The notes beneath the pieces are model-generated. The model did no database searches. It saw only the letters and a program-made list of their open reading frames with translations, and had not been told where the DNA came from. This document shows positions 25,344 through 32,586 of a stretch of 42,173 nt of DNA, one piece after another; position 1 is the stretch's first letter, and the number at the start of each line of letters is the position of its first letter. Position numbers and translations under genes: made by a program. The DNA is from Pseudomonadota bacterium (lineage in GTDB: Bacteria; Pseudomonadota; Gammaproteobacteria; Steroidobacterales; Steroidobacteraceae), in NCBI GenBank assembly GCA_023428645.1, contig JAEYXD010000243.1, forward strand, positions 1 through 42,173, read 5' to 3'.

Positions 25344-26942
25344 TCAACTCTGCACGATGCGTTGATGGAGACGGCTGATTGCATCCAGCGACGAGAGCAC
25401 GGCTCCCTCCTGCCATGCGGTGATGCGCGACGCGTGCTCGCCCGCGAGCACGATGCGGCCGTCGATGGCGCAGAGGTTCTTGTACGTTTCCTCGTTGCCA
25501 TTGCGGCCCCAGTTGTAGGCCGCGCAGCCGAGCGTCCACGGCACCCGGTGCCATGCAATGCTGATGCCGTTCTCGAACTCCGTGCGATATTGAGGATGGA
25601 TTTTCGCGCCCTGCTCGACCGCGATCTTGACGCGCTGCTCGGGCGGCATGGACGTGAACTTCACCGCATCCGGGCCGAACATGTAGGCGCCCAGCAGCAC
25701 GCCCTTGCCTGACTTGAAGTAATCCGTGCTGGGGTAGCCGATGCGATTGATCGCCAGATCGGTGTACGTGATGCCGCCGAAGATCGCGTCGTCCTCTTCC
25801 CAGAAGCGACGTTTCATCTGCAGCCCGACCTTGACGGACGAGAGATACGGAATCGAATTGATGGCCGCCTGCAGCGGCGCGCCGACGTTCATTGGAATCT
25901 GGCTCAACACCGTCGCCGGAATCGCGCAGACACACCAGTCGGCGCGCGCCGTCTGGGGCGCCCCGCCCTTCACCGTGTCGACGAACGTCGCCGTGACGCC
26001 GCTCGCGTCCTGACGAATGTCCGTGACCTTCGCGTTGTAGCGGATCACGCCTTCCAGCGCCTTGCCGAACGCGCGGCCGATCATGCCCATGCCGCCGACC
26101 GGCTGGAACATCGTCTGTTGATCGTCGAACACGTTCGACGCGGACAGCTCGGCCCAGAGGCGCGATTTCAGAATGTCGGAGAGCGCGATCGGATCGCTCG
26201 GTAACGGCGCGCCGGACGGACCGCCACCCGCCGGCAGCTCGAACCCGCGGCGACGACTCGCGGTCAGGCCTCTTTTGTATTTGAAATCCGGGTCGAGCGC
26301 GCCCCAGGAACGCAACGATTCGAGCAGGATCTCCTGGTCTTCCTTGCTGACCGCCTGATCGAGCTTCTGCTGCTGTACCGCCTTCGCGAGCAGCTCCGCT
26401 ACATAACCTTCGTAATCGGCCTTGATCTCGCGGAAGCGCTGCGGTTTGCCGCCGAAGGCTTTCGCCGAATGCAGATACGCCGCGTAGTTGATCTCGATGA
26501 AGGGCTCCATCGCGACGCCGAGCGTCTTCGCATAGTGCAGGATGCCGCGATGGTGATGCGGAATGCGCCACGGACCTGGATTGAGATACAGCCCCTTGTC
26601 GAACTCCACCTTCTGCGTGAAGCCGCCGAGCTCGGTGTACGAATCGCCGCCATACAACGACCAGTTACGACCGCCGGCCCGATTCTGGTACTCCAGGACC
26701 TGAACCTTGTAGCCCGCCTTGCGCAGCTCATACGCCGCGATCATGCCGGCCAGGCCAGCGCCCAGGATCAATACCGAGGCGCCGGCCGGCGCGCCGCGTA
26801 GATCAGTCGGTTTCTTGAATGTCGAATCCGCGGCGAAGGCCAGCGACGTCATCGCCTGGTACATCGCTGCGGATCCGGCGACTTTGCCGATCAATGTCAG
26901 CAGGTCGCGCCGAGTCATCGACGAAGGTGCAGTAGCGCTCAA
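25344..26942 (-). CDS. Tat-exported flavin amine oxidase/dehydrogenase
   Basis: A 532-residue FAD enzyme of the flavin monoamine oxidase family. A twin-arginine signal (TRRDLLTLIG, Arg11-Arg12) precedes the mature protein, so it is exported folded with its FAD. The dinucleotide motif VLILGAGLAGMIAAYELRKAG starts near residue 57, RAGGRNWS is the second FAD-contact motif, and IVLAGEHAS near the C-terminus closes the FAD site. It would oxidise an amine to an imine; with cytochrome c next door it may be a dehydrogenase and not an H2O2-producing oxidase. The start is a TTG at 26942 with a strong AGAGGAG ribosome binding site; the ATG eight codons in has none. The six-copy GCGATC array lies upstream. 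The substrate is unknown. Confidence 0.9.
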   Translation of the reverse strand: MSATAPSSMTRRDLLTLIGKVAGSAAMYQAMTSLAFAADSTFKKPTDLRGAPAGASVLILGAGLAGMIAAYELRKAGYKVQVLEYQNRAGGRNWSLYGGDSYTELGGFTQKVEFDKGLYLNPGPWRIPHHHRGILHYAKTLGVAMEPFIEINYAAYLHSAKAFGGKPQRFREIKADYEGYVAELLAKAVQQQKLDQAVSKEDQEILLESLRSWGALDPDFKYKRGLTASRRRGFELPAGGGPSGAPLPSDPIALSDILKSRLWAELSASNVFDDQQTMFQPVGGMGMIGRAFGKALEGVIRYNAKVTDIRQDASGVTATFVDTVKGGAPQTARADWCVCAIPATVLSQIPMNVGAPLQAAINSIPYLSSVKVGLQMKRRFWEEDDAIFGGITYTDLAINRIGYPSTDYFKSGKGVLLGAYMFGPDAVKFTSMPPEQRVKIAVEQGAKIHPQYRTEFENGISIAWHRVPWTLGCAAYNWGRNGNEETYKNLCAIDGRIVLAGEHASRITAWQEGAVLSSLDAISRLHQRIVQS

Positions 26943-27005
26943 GACCCCACTCCTCTTTCTTCATATTGCCCCCGACGCTCTTCGGCACATTCTTGTTATG
27001 GTCTA

Positions 27006-27121
27006 GCGATCTTCTTCTCGTGCAACGATCTTTCGATTCATTCAGCGATCTTCTTTTCCTTTCGCGATCTTTCTTGTCGATTCGCGATCCTCAGGTGTTC
27101 TTGCGATCCATCGACGACGCG
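27006..27121. repeat. Six-copy GCGATC array with 19/20-bp periodicity
   Basis: Between the ridA stop and the amine oxidase start, the hexamer GCGATC (ACGATC in copy 2) recurs at 27006, 27025, 27045, 27064, 27084 and 27103. Spacings are 19, 20, 19, 20 and 19 bp, so the true unit may be a 39-bp dimer. Four copies continue as GATCTT followed by pyrimidine-rich sequence. On the transcribed minus strand this gives purine-rich segments ending GATCGC. Every copy holds a GATC site. The spacing is not a multiple of three, so this is not a coding repeat. Confidence 0.85.
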
Positions 27122-27628
27122 CTATTTCGGCGCCTTCGCGGCAGTCACCTCGATCTCGACGAGATACAGCGGGTTCGCGAGGGCTGACACCTGCACGGTC
27201 GAGCGCGCGACGACGTTCGGATTCTCGGCCGTGCCGAAGAACATGCGATACGCCGCGTTCATACCCTGGAAGTCCATGCGGCCGTCCTTGTTCTTCGGGT
27301 CGGCGGTCAGGTACACCGTCATGCGCACGACATCCGACATCTTGTAACCGCGTCGTTCAAGGTTCGCCTTGATTTGATTCAGCACGCTAATCGTTTGGGT
27401 CTTCGTGTCGCCGAAATCCTCGAGCGTGGCCCGCTTGGCCGGGTCGATCGGCTGGGGGACCACACCCGACAGCGCGAGCACATCGGCATTGGCCGGGATC
27501 GTAACGCTTTCGAGAATGTTGTGCGGGCCCGGTCCGTTCGTGTGACGCATGATATCCGCGGCGGGCACGCTGTTGACAGCGCCGAGACCGACGGCAATGG
27601 CGAGCGTATTCCAAACGAGTTGACGCAT
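27122..27628 (-). CDS. Exported RidA-family imine/enamine deaminase
   Basis: A 168-residue RidA (YjgF/YER057c/UK114) protein with an N-terminal Sec signal peptide (RQLVWNTLAIAVGLGAVNSVPAA), unlike cytosolic RidA. The fold is clear: LALSGVVPQP, TKTQTISVLNQIKANLERRGYKMSDVVRMTVYLT, then VVARSTVQVSALANPLYLVEIEVTA, where the Arg of ARSTVQV is the conserved active-site arginine. RidA proteins hydrolyse reactive imines and enamines to carbonyl compound plus ammonia, which would complete the reaction of the flavin amine oxidase encoded next. The ATG at 27628 was chosen over the ATG at 27631 because GAGGAG gives better spacing. The TonB receptor gene is 75 bp upstream. Confidence 0.9.
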   Translation of the reverse strand: MRQLVWNTLAIAVGLGAVNSVPAADIMRHTNGPGPHNILESVTIPANADVLALSGVVPQPIDPAKRATLEDFGDTKTQTISVLNQIKANLERRGYKMSDVVRMTVYLTADPKNKDGRMDFQGMNAAYRMFFGTAENPNVVARSTVQVSALANPLYLVEIEVTAAKAPK

Positions 27629-27703
27629 CATTGACTCCTCAAACACTCAGACGAGATGAAACCCGGCACCGTTATGGTGCGACAGCGCCGGGCGCATGCA
27701 CGA

Positions 27704-30337
27704 TCAGAAGTCAAAGCTGGCGCGTGCGTAATAGAACGCGCCGTTGATGCCGATCGGCGAAGCACTAGGATAGCGATTGCCCGCCACGGTCGCATCTGTG
27801 AACGAATACCAGTTCGAGGTCGGTGTCGGCGCCGGGCCGTTCAAGCCGATCGCGCGCCGATTCTTGTCCGGATAGTTATCGAAGATGTTCTCGCCGCCCA
27901 CCGCCAAGCGAATGCTGTCGGTGACCTGATAGGCGAGCTCCATATCGAACGTGACCTCCGAACCGAAAGTCTTGTCGCCGCCGTCGACCGGCTCCGCGAA
28001 GTCCGCCCAATGATCGGCGAACGCGGCGCGAGTGAGCACGGTGAAATCGTTCAGCGTCCACACTTCGCTCAAGTTCACCCGGATCTTCGGGTTCATGTTC
28101 TCGATGTTGCCGATGCGCTCGCGCGACAGGATGCCAGGATCGGCGCTCAACACTTCGTTCGCGTTGTAATTTCCGGCGAGCGTCGTCTGAAAGCGGCCGA
28201 ACGCCGTTGACATGTTGTGGTTGAGCACGACGTCGAGACCGCGGGTTTCGGTCGCGAAGCCGTTCGTGAAGTACTGCACCCTGCCGAGCGCCTGCGCACC
28301 CGGCACGCCAAGCGCGGCCAGCGCGTCCTTGTCCGCCTGCGTGAGCGTGAAGTACTGCGTGAAGCCGATGCGATCCGTGACCTTGATCTGATACGCATCG
28401 ACGGTCAGCGTGAGCGGCATCGACGTCGGCGTGAGCACGAAGCCGACGCTGTAGTTCGTCGATTCCTCCGGCTGAAGCGACACCCCGCCAAAGTAGCGGG
28501 CCGCCGTATGCGTCGGCGGCAAGCTCGCGGTTTCGATGGGGTCCGCGCCGGAGAAGCCGGTGGACACGATGCTCGTGTACAGCTGTCCCGGTGTCGGCGC
28601 GCGGAAGCCGGTGCTGGCCGCGCCGCGCAACGCCAACGTCTCGTTGACTTCGAAGCGCAGTGTCGCCTTGTAGTTCGTCGTCGTGCCGAAGTCGCTGAAG
28701 TCCTCGTGACGGATGGCGGCGCTCGCCGTCAGGCGCTCGACGAGATCCGCTTCCGTGTCGAGGTAGATCGCCCAGCTGTCGCGGTCGTTGTCGACGATGG
28801 AGTTCGGACCAAACCCTGGGAAGCCGTTCGAGCCCGTGCTCTGCGACACACGCCGCGGCTGACTCGGGTTCGCGGGATCGGGAACGTTCAATACCTGGTA
28901 GTAGTAGCGGCCGATACGATAGGAATCCGGCTCGCCCGCGGAGATCTCGTAACCTTCCGTGCGGTGCTCGCCGCCGAACGCGATCGTCAGCGGTGACGCC
29001 AACCCGGCATCCACACGGAACGAGAAGTCCGCGTTCAAGTTGCGCTCGGTCTGCGTCAGCGCGCCGGCCTTGAAGCTCGTCGGGCTGTCCGGCCCCATCG
29101 ACGGATTCATCGTGTTGCCGACCGTGTACTCGATCGAGTTCTGACCGTAGCCGGCGCTGAAATCGAAGTTGAGATCGAATCCCGTCTTGCCCTTGTATCC
29201 GGCCACGATCGACTTGTCTTCGATGTCGCCCTTGAATTGCGGCGCAAAGCCGCCCGGATACATCGAGGCGAAATTGAACGTGCGCCCGGCCGCATCCCAC
29301 CTGCCGTCCGGCAGCTGATCCAGATAGATGTCGTTGAACTGGCCCGCGCGGGAATACGTCGTGGAGTTGCCGTTGCCCAGCTTGTCGGGTCCGAGCAACG
29401 TGACCGGCTGGCGCCAGTTGAACGCGATCTCGGATTCCGAAACACCGTAGTTGCCGAACACATACGCTTCGCCGCTGTCGCCGATCGGCAAACCGGCGTT
29501 AATGAAGCCGCGCGTCGCGCTGATCTTCGGATCGCCAATGGAGTTCGCCGGATTTTCGATCCTGAGGTCCGGGCGCTGCTGGGAAAGCAAGTGCGCGCCC
29601 ACGCGCTGCCCGCCCGGCGCGGTCTTCTCCTGGCCGTAATGATCGACGCTCACGTTGACGAAGCCGCCTTGCCCGAGCGGCAGGCCGATGTTGCCGGCGA
29701 TCTGCAGATTCTCGCCGTCGCCGCGGGCGTATTCGCCATAACGAGTGGTGATGCGCATGCCGTCGCTCCCGCGCTTGAGCGAGTAATTGATCACGCCCGC
29801 GATCGCGTCGGAGCCGTACTGAGCGGCAGCGCCGTCGCGCAGAACTTCGATGCGATCGACGGCTATCGTCGGAATCTGCGCAAGGTCGGGCCCTTGCGCG
29901 CCCGACGCGAGCGAGCCGCCGAAGATCTGCACCAGCGCGGCTCGGTGGCGGCGCTTGCCGTTGATAAGCACGAGAATTTCATCGGGCGGCAGACCGCGCA
30001 GGTTCGGCGGACGAATGAACGAGGAGCCATCGCTCAAGGGGAACTGCGCGACATTGAACGAGGGCACGAGATTCCGCAGCACGTTGTTCATGTCCGCAGG
30101 CGCCTGCGTGTTCAAGACGCTGGAGTCGAATACATCTACCGGCACGGACGTCTCCGTCACCGTGCGGCCTTCCGCGCGGCTGCCGATGACGACGACTTCT
30201 TGCAGCAGATCTTCGCTCCGCGCCGGCGTAGTTTGCTGAGCGGCCTGCGCGAATGCCGCTGACTGCACGACGATGGGCGATACGAGCAGCGCCGTGACGG
30301 ACAGCGCGAAATGAGAAACGTCTGATGCGCTCTTCAT
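27704..30337 (-). CDS. TonB-dependent outer-membrane receptor
   Basis: An 877-residue TonB-dependent receptor with a signal peptide (cleavage near AAFAQA). A TonB-box-like segment QEVVVIGSR and a plug domain (about 55-170; VLVLINGKRRHRAALV, IDRIEVLRDGAAAQYGSDAIAGVINY) are followed by the 22-strand barrel, ending with a C-terminal aromatic residue (ASFDF). It moves a specific compound across the outer membrane using the TonB-ExbBD complex. The plug subtype resembles receptors for organic nutrients more than for siderophores, but this is weak evidence. The neighbours suggest an amine or amino compound as cargo. The ATG at 30337 follows GGGGAGA; a 9-bp inverted repeat sits 44-65 bp upstream. It is the first gene of the presumed amine-oxidation unit. 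Confidence 0.94.
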   Translation of the reverse strand: MKSASDVSHFALSVTALLVSPIVVQSAAFAQAAQQTTPARSEDLLQEVVVIGSRAEGRTVTETSVPVDVFDSSVLNTQAPADMNNVLRNLVPSFNVAQFPLSDGSSFIRPPNLRGLPPDEILVLINGKRRHRAALVQIFGGSLASGAQGPDLAQIPTIAVDRIEVLRDGAAAQYGSDAIAGVINYSLKRGSDGMRITTRYGEYARGDGENLQIAGNIGLPLGQGGFVNVSVDHYGQEKTAPGGQRVGAHLLSQQRPDLRIENPANSIGDPKISATRGFINAGLPIGDSGEAYVFGNYGVSESEIAFNWRQPVTLLGPDKLGNGNSTTYSRAGQFNDIYLDQLPDGRWDAAGRTFNFASMYPGGFAPQFKGDIEDKSIVAGYKGKTGFDLNFDFSAGYGQNSIEYTVGNTMNPSMGPDSPTSFKAGALTQTERNLNADFSFRVDAGLASPLTIAFGGEHRTEGYEISAGEPDSYRIGRYYYQVLNVPDPANPSQPRRVSQSTGSNGFPGFGPNSIVDNDRDSWAIYLDTEADLVERLTASAAIRHEDFSDFGTTTNYKATLRFEVNETLALRGAASTGFRAPTPGQLYTSIVSTGFSGADPIETASLPPTHTAARYFGGVSLQPEESTNYSVGFVLTPTSMPLTLTVDAYQIKVTDRIGFTQYFTLTQADKDALAALGVPGAQALGRVQYFTNGFATETRGLDVVLNHNMSTAFGRFQTTLAGNYNANEVLSADPGILSRERIGNIENMNPKIRVNLSEVWTLNDFTVLTRAAFADHWADFAEPVDGGDKTFGSEVTFDMELAYQVTDSIRLAVGGENIFDNYPDKNRRAIGLNGPAPTPTSNWYSFTDATVAGNRYPSASPIGINGAFYYARASFDF

Positions 30338-30795
30338 GACAACGATCTCCCCCTGGATTCGATTCTTATGGACACCACCGTTCACGAACCAACGTTCGTG
30401 AATCTCTCGAACTTGTTGTTTTCCGCGCGCAGGATACGTCGCCTCTTTTCCGGGCGGGTGTGCTTTTTTGTACAAACGGCTCTGCGCACTCTCCCCGCCG
30501 TCGTTGTTTTCTCAACGGCGGGCTGAATTTACCGTGATTATCGGCTTGTCGTACGGCACGGGCGGGAGCTGGCTAGCGATTTCCCGGCGACGCCGTGCGT
30601 GGGAAGTGCGTCCAAACAACAGGCGATGGCGCACGCGGTGATGCGATTCCGCGTCAGTGTCGAAATGAATTAGTGCGCAGACGCGCCGCGCACGCCGCGG
30701 CGGGTCGTGAGCGCGTGTGCGGACGTGCACATCCGAAATGCGGATTTGTGGATGAGGGAACCGCGCTTCGGCCGATCGCGACGGTCGCCGCGGGG
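30338..30795. other. Intergenic region upstream of the TonB receptor
   Basis: 458 bp between the lysR stop and the receptor start, with no convincing gene. It contains the 9-bp dyad at 30381-30402 and a TTTGTACAAA palindrome at 30467-30476. There is also a hairpin of CCCGCCGT (30494-30501) and ACGGCGGG (30515-30522), which could terminate lysR transcription although no U-tract follows. The left 200 bp are less GC-rich, as expected of a promoter region. Confidence 0.55.
30381..30402. promoter_or_regulatory. Perfect 9-bp inverted repeat upstream of the TonB receptor gene
   Basis: TTCACGAAC (30381-30389), spacer CAAC, GTTCGTGAA (30394-30402). The dyad is perfect and lies 44-65 bp upstream of the receptor ATG, a normal place for an operator or 5'-UTR hairpin. 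The binding protein is not known; the adjacent LysR protein is one candidate. Confidence 0.6.
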
Positions 30796-31743
30796 TCAGG
30801 CCGAGAAGCGGCTGGGCTCCGGCTCGCGCGAATCGAACGGTCCGACGACCGCGAACGGAGATAGACCCCACGGGCAGAATTTCTCGCGTGAAGCCGCGAC
30901 CGCCTCGGCGATGTGCCGTCTCACCGCGGTGACGCGGTGAGATCGATGGGTGTCGGGATGCGAGATCAGCCAGTAGCTGCGCACGAACTGGAAGCTCGGC
31001 AGGATCCGCTGCAGCTTCGGCTGCTCGATCGCCGCGTAGTCGTGCAGGATCGCGACCCCGCAGCCCGCCCGCACCGCTTCCATCTGCCCCACTGCCGTAC
31101 CGCATTCGAATCGACACGGCATGTTCGAGGCCAATTCGCGCCCGTAGTCGAGGGCCGGCGTATACAGCAAATCATCCACGTACGTGATGAAGGGATGCGG
31201 CAGCAGATCCTCGACCTGCTTGATCGGCCCGACCTTCGCGATGAAGTCGTCTGAGGCGTAGAAGCTCAGCGTGTAGTCGGTCAGCTTTTGAATGACGAGA
31301 TTGCCGTGCATGGGCCGGTCGAGCGCGATGACGATGTCGGCTTCGCGTCGCGAAAGCGAGAAGCTGCGAGGCATCGGCAGGAGCTGCACCAGCAAATCCG
31401 CGTTCCTTGCGGCCAACTCGGCCAGCCGCGGCGCCAGAAAATAATTGCCGAGGCCGTCCGGCGCGCCGATGCGCACGGTGCCGCGGATCGTTCCGGTGAG
31501 CCCCGACTCGAACTGCAGGAATTCCGATTCGACGCGTTCCGCGGTCGCCAGCATGGCTTCGCCGGCCGGCGTCAGGGTGCAGCCGTTCACGTGCCGCTCG
31601 ATCAGCTTGCACTGCAGCTCCTCCTCCAGCGCGGCCACTTGACGACCGACCGTCGCGTGGTTCAACCCCAGGTTGCGGGCGGCCGCCAGCATCTGACCGC
31701 TACGCGCCACGGCCAAGAACACACGAATTCGTTCCCAATTCAT
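30796..31743 (-). CDS. LysR-family transcriptional regulator
   Basis: A 315-residue LysR-type regulator. The N-terminal winged helix (about 1-60) reads MNWERIRVFLAVARSGQMLAAARNLGL, NHATVGRQVAALEEEL and CTLTPAGEAML. The effector-binding domain (about 90-290) lacks any feature that names the ligand. It is transcribed in the same direction as the TonB receptor, ridA, oxidase and cytochrome genes that follow 458 bp downstream, and is a natural candidate to control them. The ATG at 31743 begins a canonical LysR N-terminus; AAGGTG is a weak ribosome binding site. A 10-bp inverted repeat pair flanks its promoter region and probably serves autoregulation. Confidence 0.93.
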   Translation of the reverse strand: MNWERIRVFLAVARSGQMLAAARNLGLNHATVGRQVAALEEELQCKLIERHVNGCTLTPAGEAMLATAERVESEFLQFESGLTGTIRGTVRIGAPDGLGNYFLAPRLAELAARNADLLVQLLPMPRSFSLSRREADIVIALDRPMHGNLVIQKLTDYTLSFYASDDFIAKVGPIKQVEDLLPHPFITYVDDLLYTPALDYGRELASNMPCRFECGTAVGQMEAVRAGCGVAILHDYAAIEQPKLQRILPSFQFVRSYWLISHPDTHRSHRVTAVRRHIAEAVAASREKFCPWGLSPFAVVGPFDSREPEPSRFSA

Positions 31744-32062
31744 GCAAGGGCACCTTTTTGCACACTGAAAGCGCAATTGGCAGCGGCGCTGCCGCTTCTT
31801 GTGCACCGAGTATGTGCAAAAACTGGCCGCGACAACAGATGCTGGGCAAAGACCGGGTGCTCGCACCGATATGCAAACAACGAGCGACGGCAACGTGACA
31901 GTTGATATCGCAATCGATCTCCTGCCTCGGCAGATCTTGCGCGTGGGAGAGCGTGCGCGGCCGCCGCGCAAAGACGCGTCACGCTGCCGCGAGCGCTCGC
32001 CCTGTCGCTGTCAACGCTCATCGAACACTGTCGATGGCGCGAACGCCACCGATCCCGACCCG
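31744..32062. other. Intergenic region upstream of lysR
   Basis: 319 bp between the DUF1801 gene and lysR, with no gene seen. The left part carries the nested inverted repeats described at 31755-31822. Variants of the TGCAC/GTGCA theme recur (31800-31806, 31868-31880). The right part looks like ordinary GC-rich spacer. Confidence 0.5.
31755..31822. promoter_or_regulatory. Nested inverted repeats in the lysR promoter region
   Basis: TTTTTGCACA (31755-31764) and TGTGCAAAAA (31813-31822) are a perfect 10-bp inverted pair 48 bp apart. Almost concentric inside them is GGCAGC-GGC-GCTGCC (31779-31793), a perfect 6-bp stem with 3-base loop. The near arm lies 12-21 bp upstream of the lysR ATG and adjoins its ribosome binding site. 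This looks like a pair of operator half-sites suited to DNA looping by an oligomeric LysR protein. Confidence 0.55.
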
Positions 32063-32545
32063 TTACGAGCGTTTCGCGCGCCGCTTCGACGTGTTCAGCT
32101 CGACGGCGGCGCGAATGAGCGCCTTCAACGCCTTCTCGTCGATTGCATCGCCTTCGTGAAAATCGATCGCGCGCCGCGTATTGCCTTCGAGGCTGGCGTT
32201 GAAGAGCGCCGCGGGGTCCGGAAGGGAAGCACCCTTCGCGAACGTCATTTTCACCGTGCTCTTGTACGTTTCGCCGGTGCAGATGATGCCGTCATGGGAC
32301 CACACTGGAACACCTCGCCACTTCAACTCCTCGATGGCGTCGGGATCGGCCTCCAGGATGAGCGCGCGGATACGCGCCAGCCTGTCGGCCCGCCAGTCGC
32401 TCGTGGGCACAGGCTTTGGCTTTGGTGTTGGCTTTGGCTTTGGTGTTGGCTTTGGTGTTGGTGTTGGCTTCGTCGAACGAGCGGCAGCCGCGCCGCTTCG
32501 CGTTTTGGACGCGCCGGTGCGCGCCTTCGTCGTGGCCTGCTTCAT
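32063..32545 (-). CDS. DUF1801 protein with basic Pro-Lys-Thr tail
   Basis: A 160-residue protein. The N-terminal 48 residues are a low-complexity basic tail (MKQATTKARTGASKTRSG, then Pro-Thr-Pro-Lys repeats). Residues 50-150 match DUF1801 (YdhG-like): IEELKWRGVPVWSHDGIICTG, KMTFAKGAS, FHEGDAIDEKALKALI. Reported folds of this family resemble frataxin; the function is unknown. The tail recalls histone-H1-like nucleic-acid-binding tails. The ATG has GAGGGGA upstream. A second DUF1801 gene lies 41 bp upstream on the same strand, so the two are probably co-transcribed. Confidence 0.85.
   Translation of the reverse strand: MKQATTKARTGASKTRSGAAAARSTKPTPTPKPTPKPKPTPKPKPVPTSDWRADRLARIRALILEADPDAIEELKWRGVPVWSHDGIICTGETYKSTVKMTFAKGASLPDPAALFNASLEGNTRRAIDFHEGDAIDEKALKALIRAAVELNTSKRRAKRS
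32413..32472. repeat. Hexanucleotide minisatellite (GGCTTT/GGTGTT)
   Basis: Ten in-frame 6-bp units of GGCTTT, GGTGTT or GGCTTC in tandem within the DUF1801 gene. On the minus strand they encode alternating Lys-Pro and Thr-Pro. The base composition is clearly different from the GC-rich surroundings, and unit gain or loss would keep the frame. Confidence 0.9.
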
Positions 32546-32586
32546 GACTGTCGTTCCCCTCGTGGCAGGCGGCGCCCACCCGCCAG

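Noticed and set aside
27006..27121. GCGATC array as a CRISPR array
   Set aside because: Repeats are only about 6-10 bp conserved with 19-20-bp spacing; there are no spacers of uniform length and no cas genes.
30494..30522. Hairpin CCCGCCGT/ACGGCGGG as a riboswitch or small RNA
   Set aside because: A single 8-bp stem with a 13-base loop and nothing resembling a known aptamer; kept only as a possible lysR terminator.
30512..31117. 201-codon minus-strand frame running from lysR into the TonB upstream region
   Set aside because: Arg-rich, overlaps lysR in another frame, no domain or ribosome binding site.
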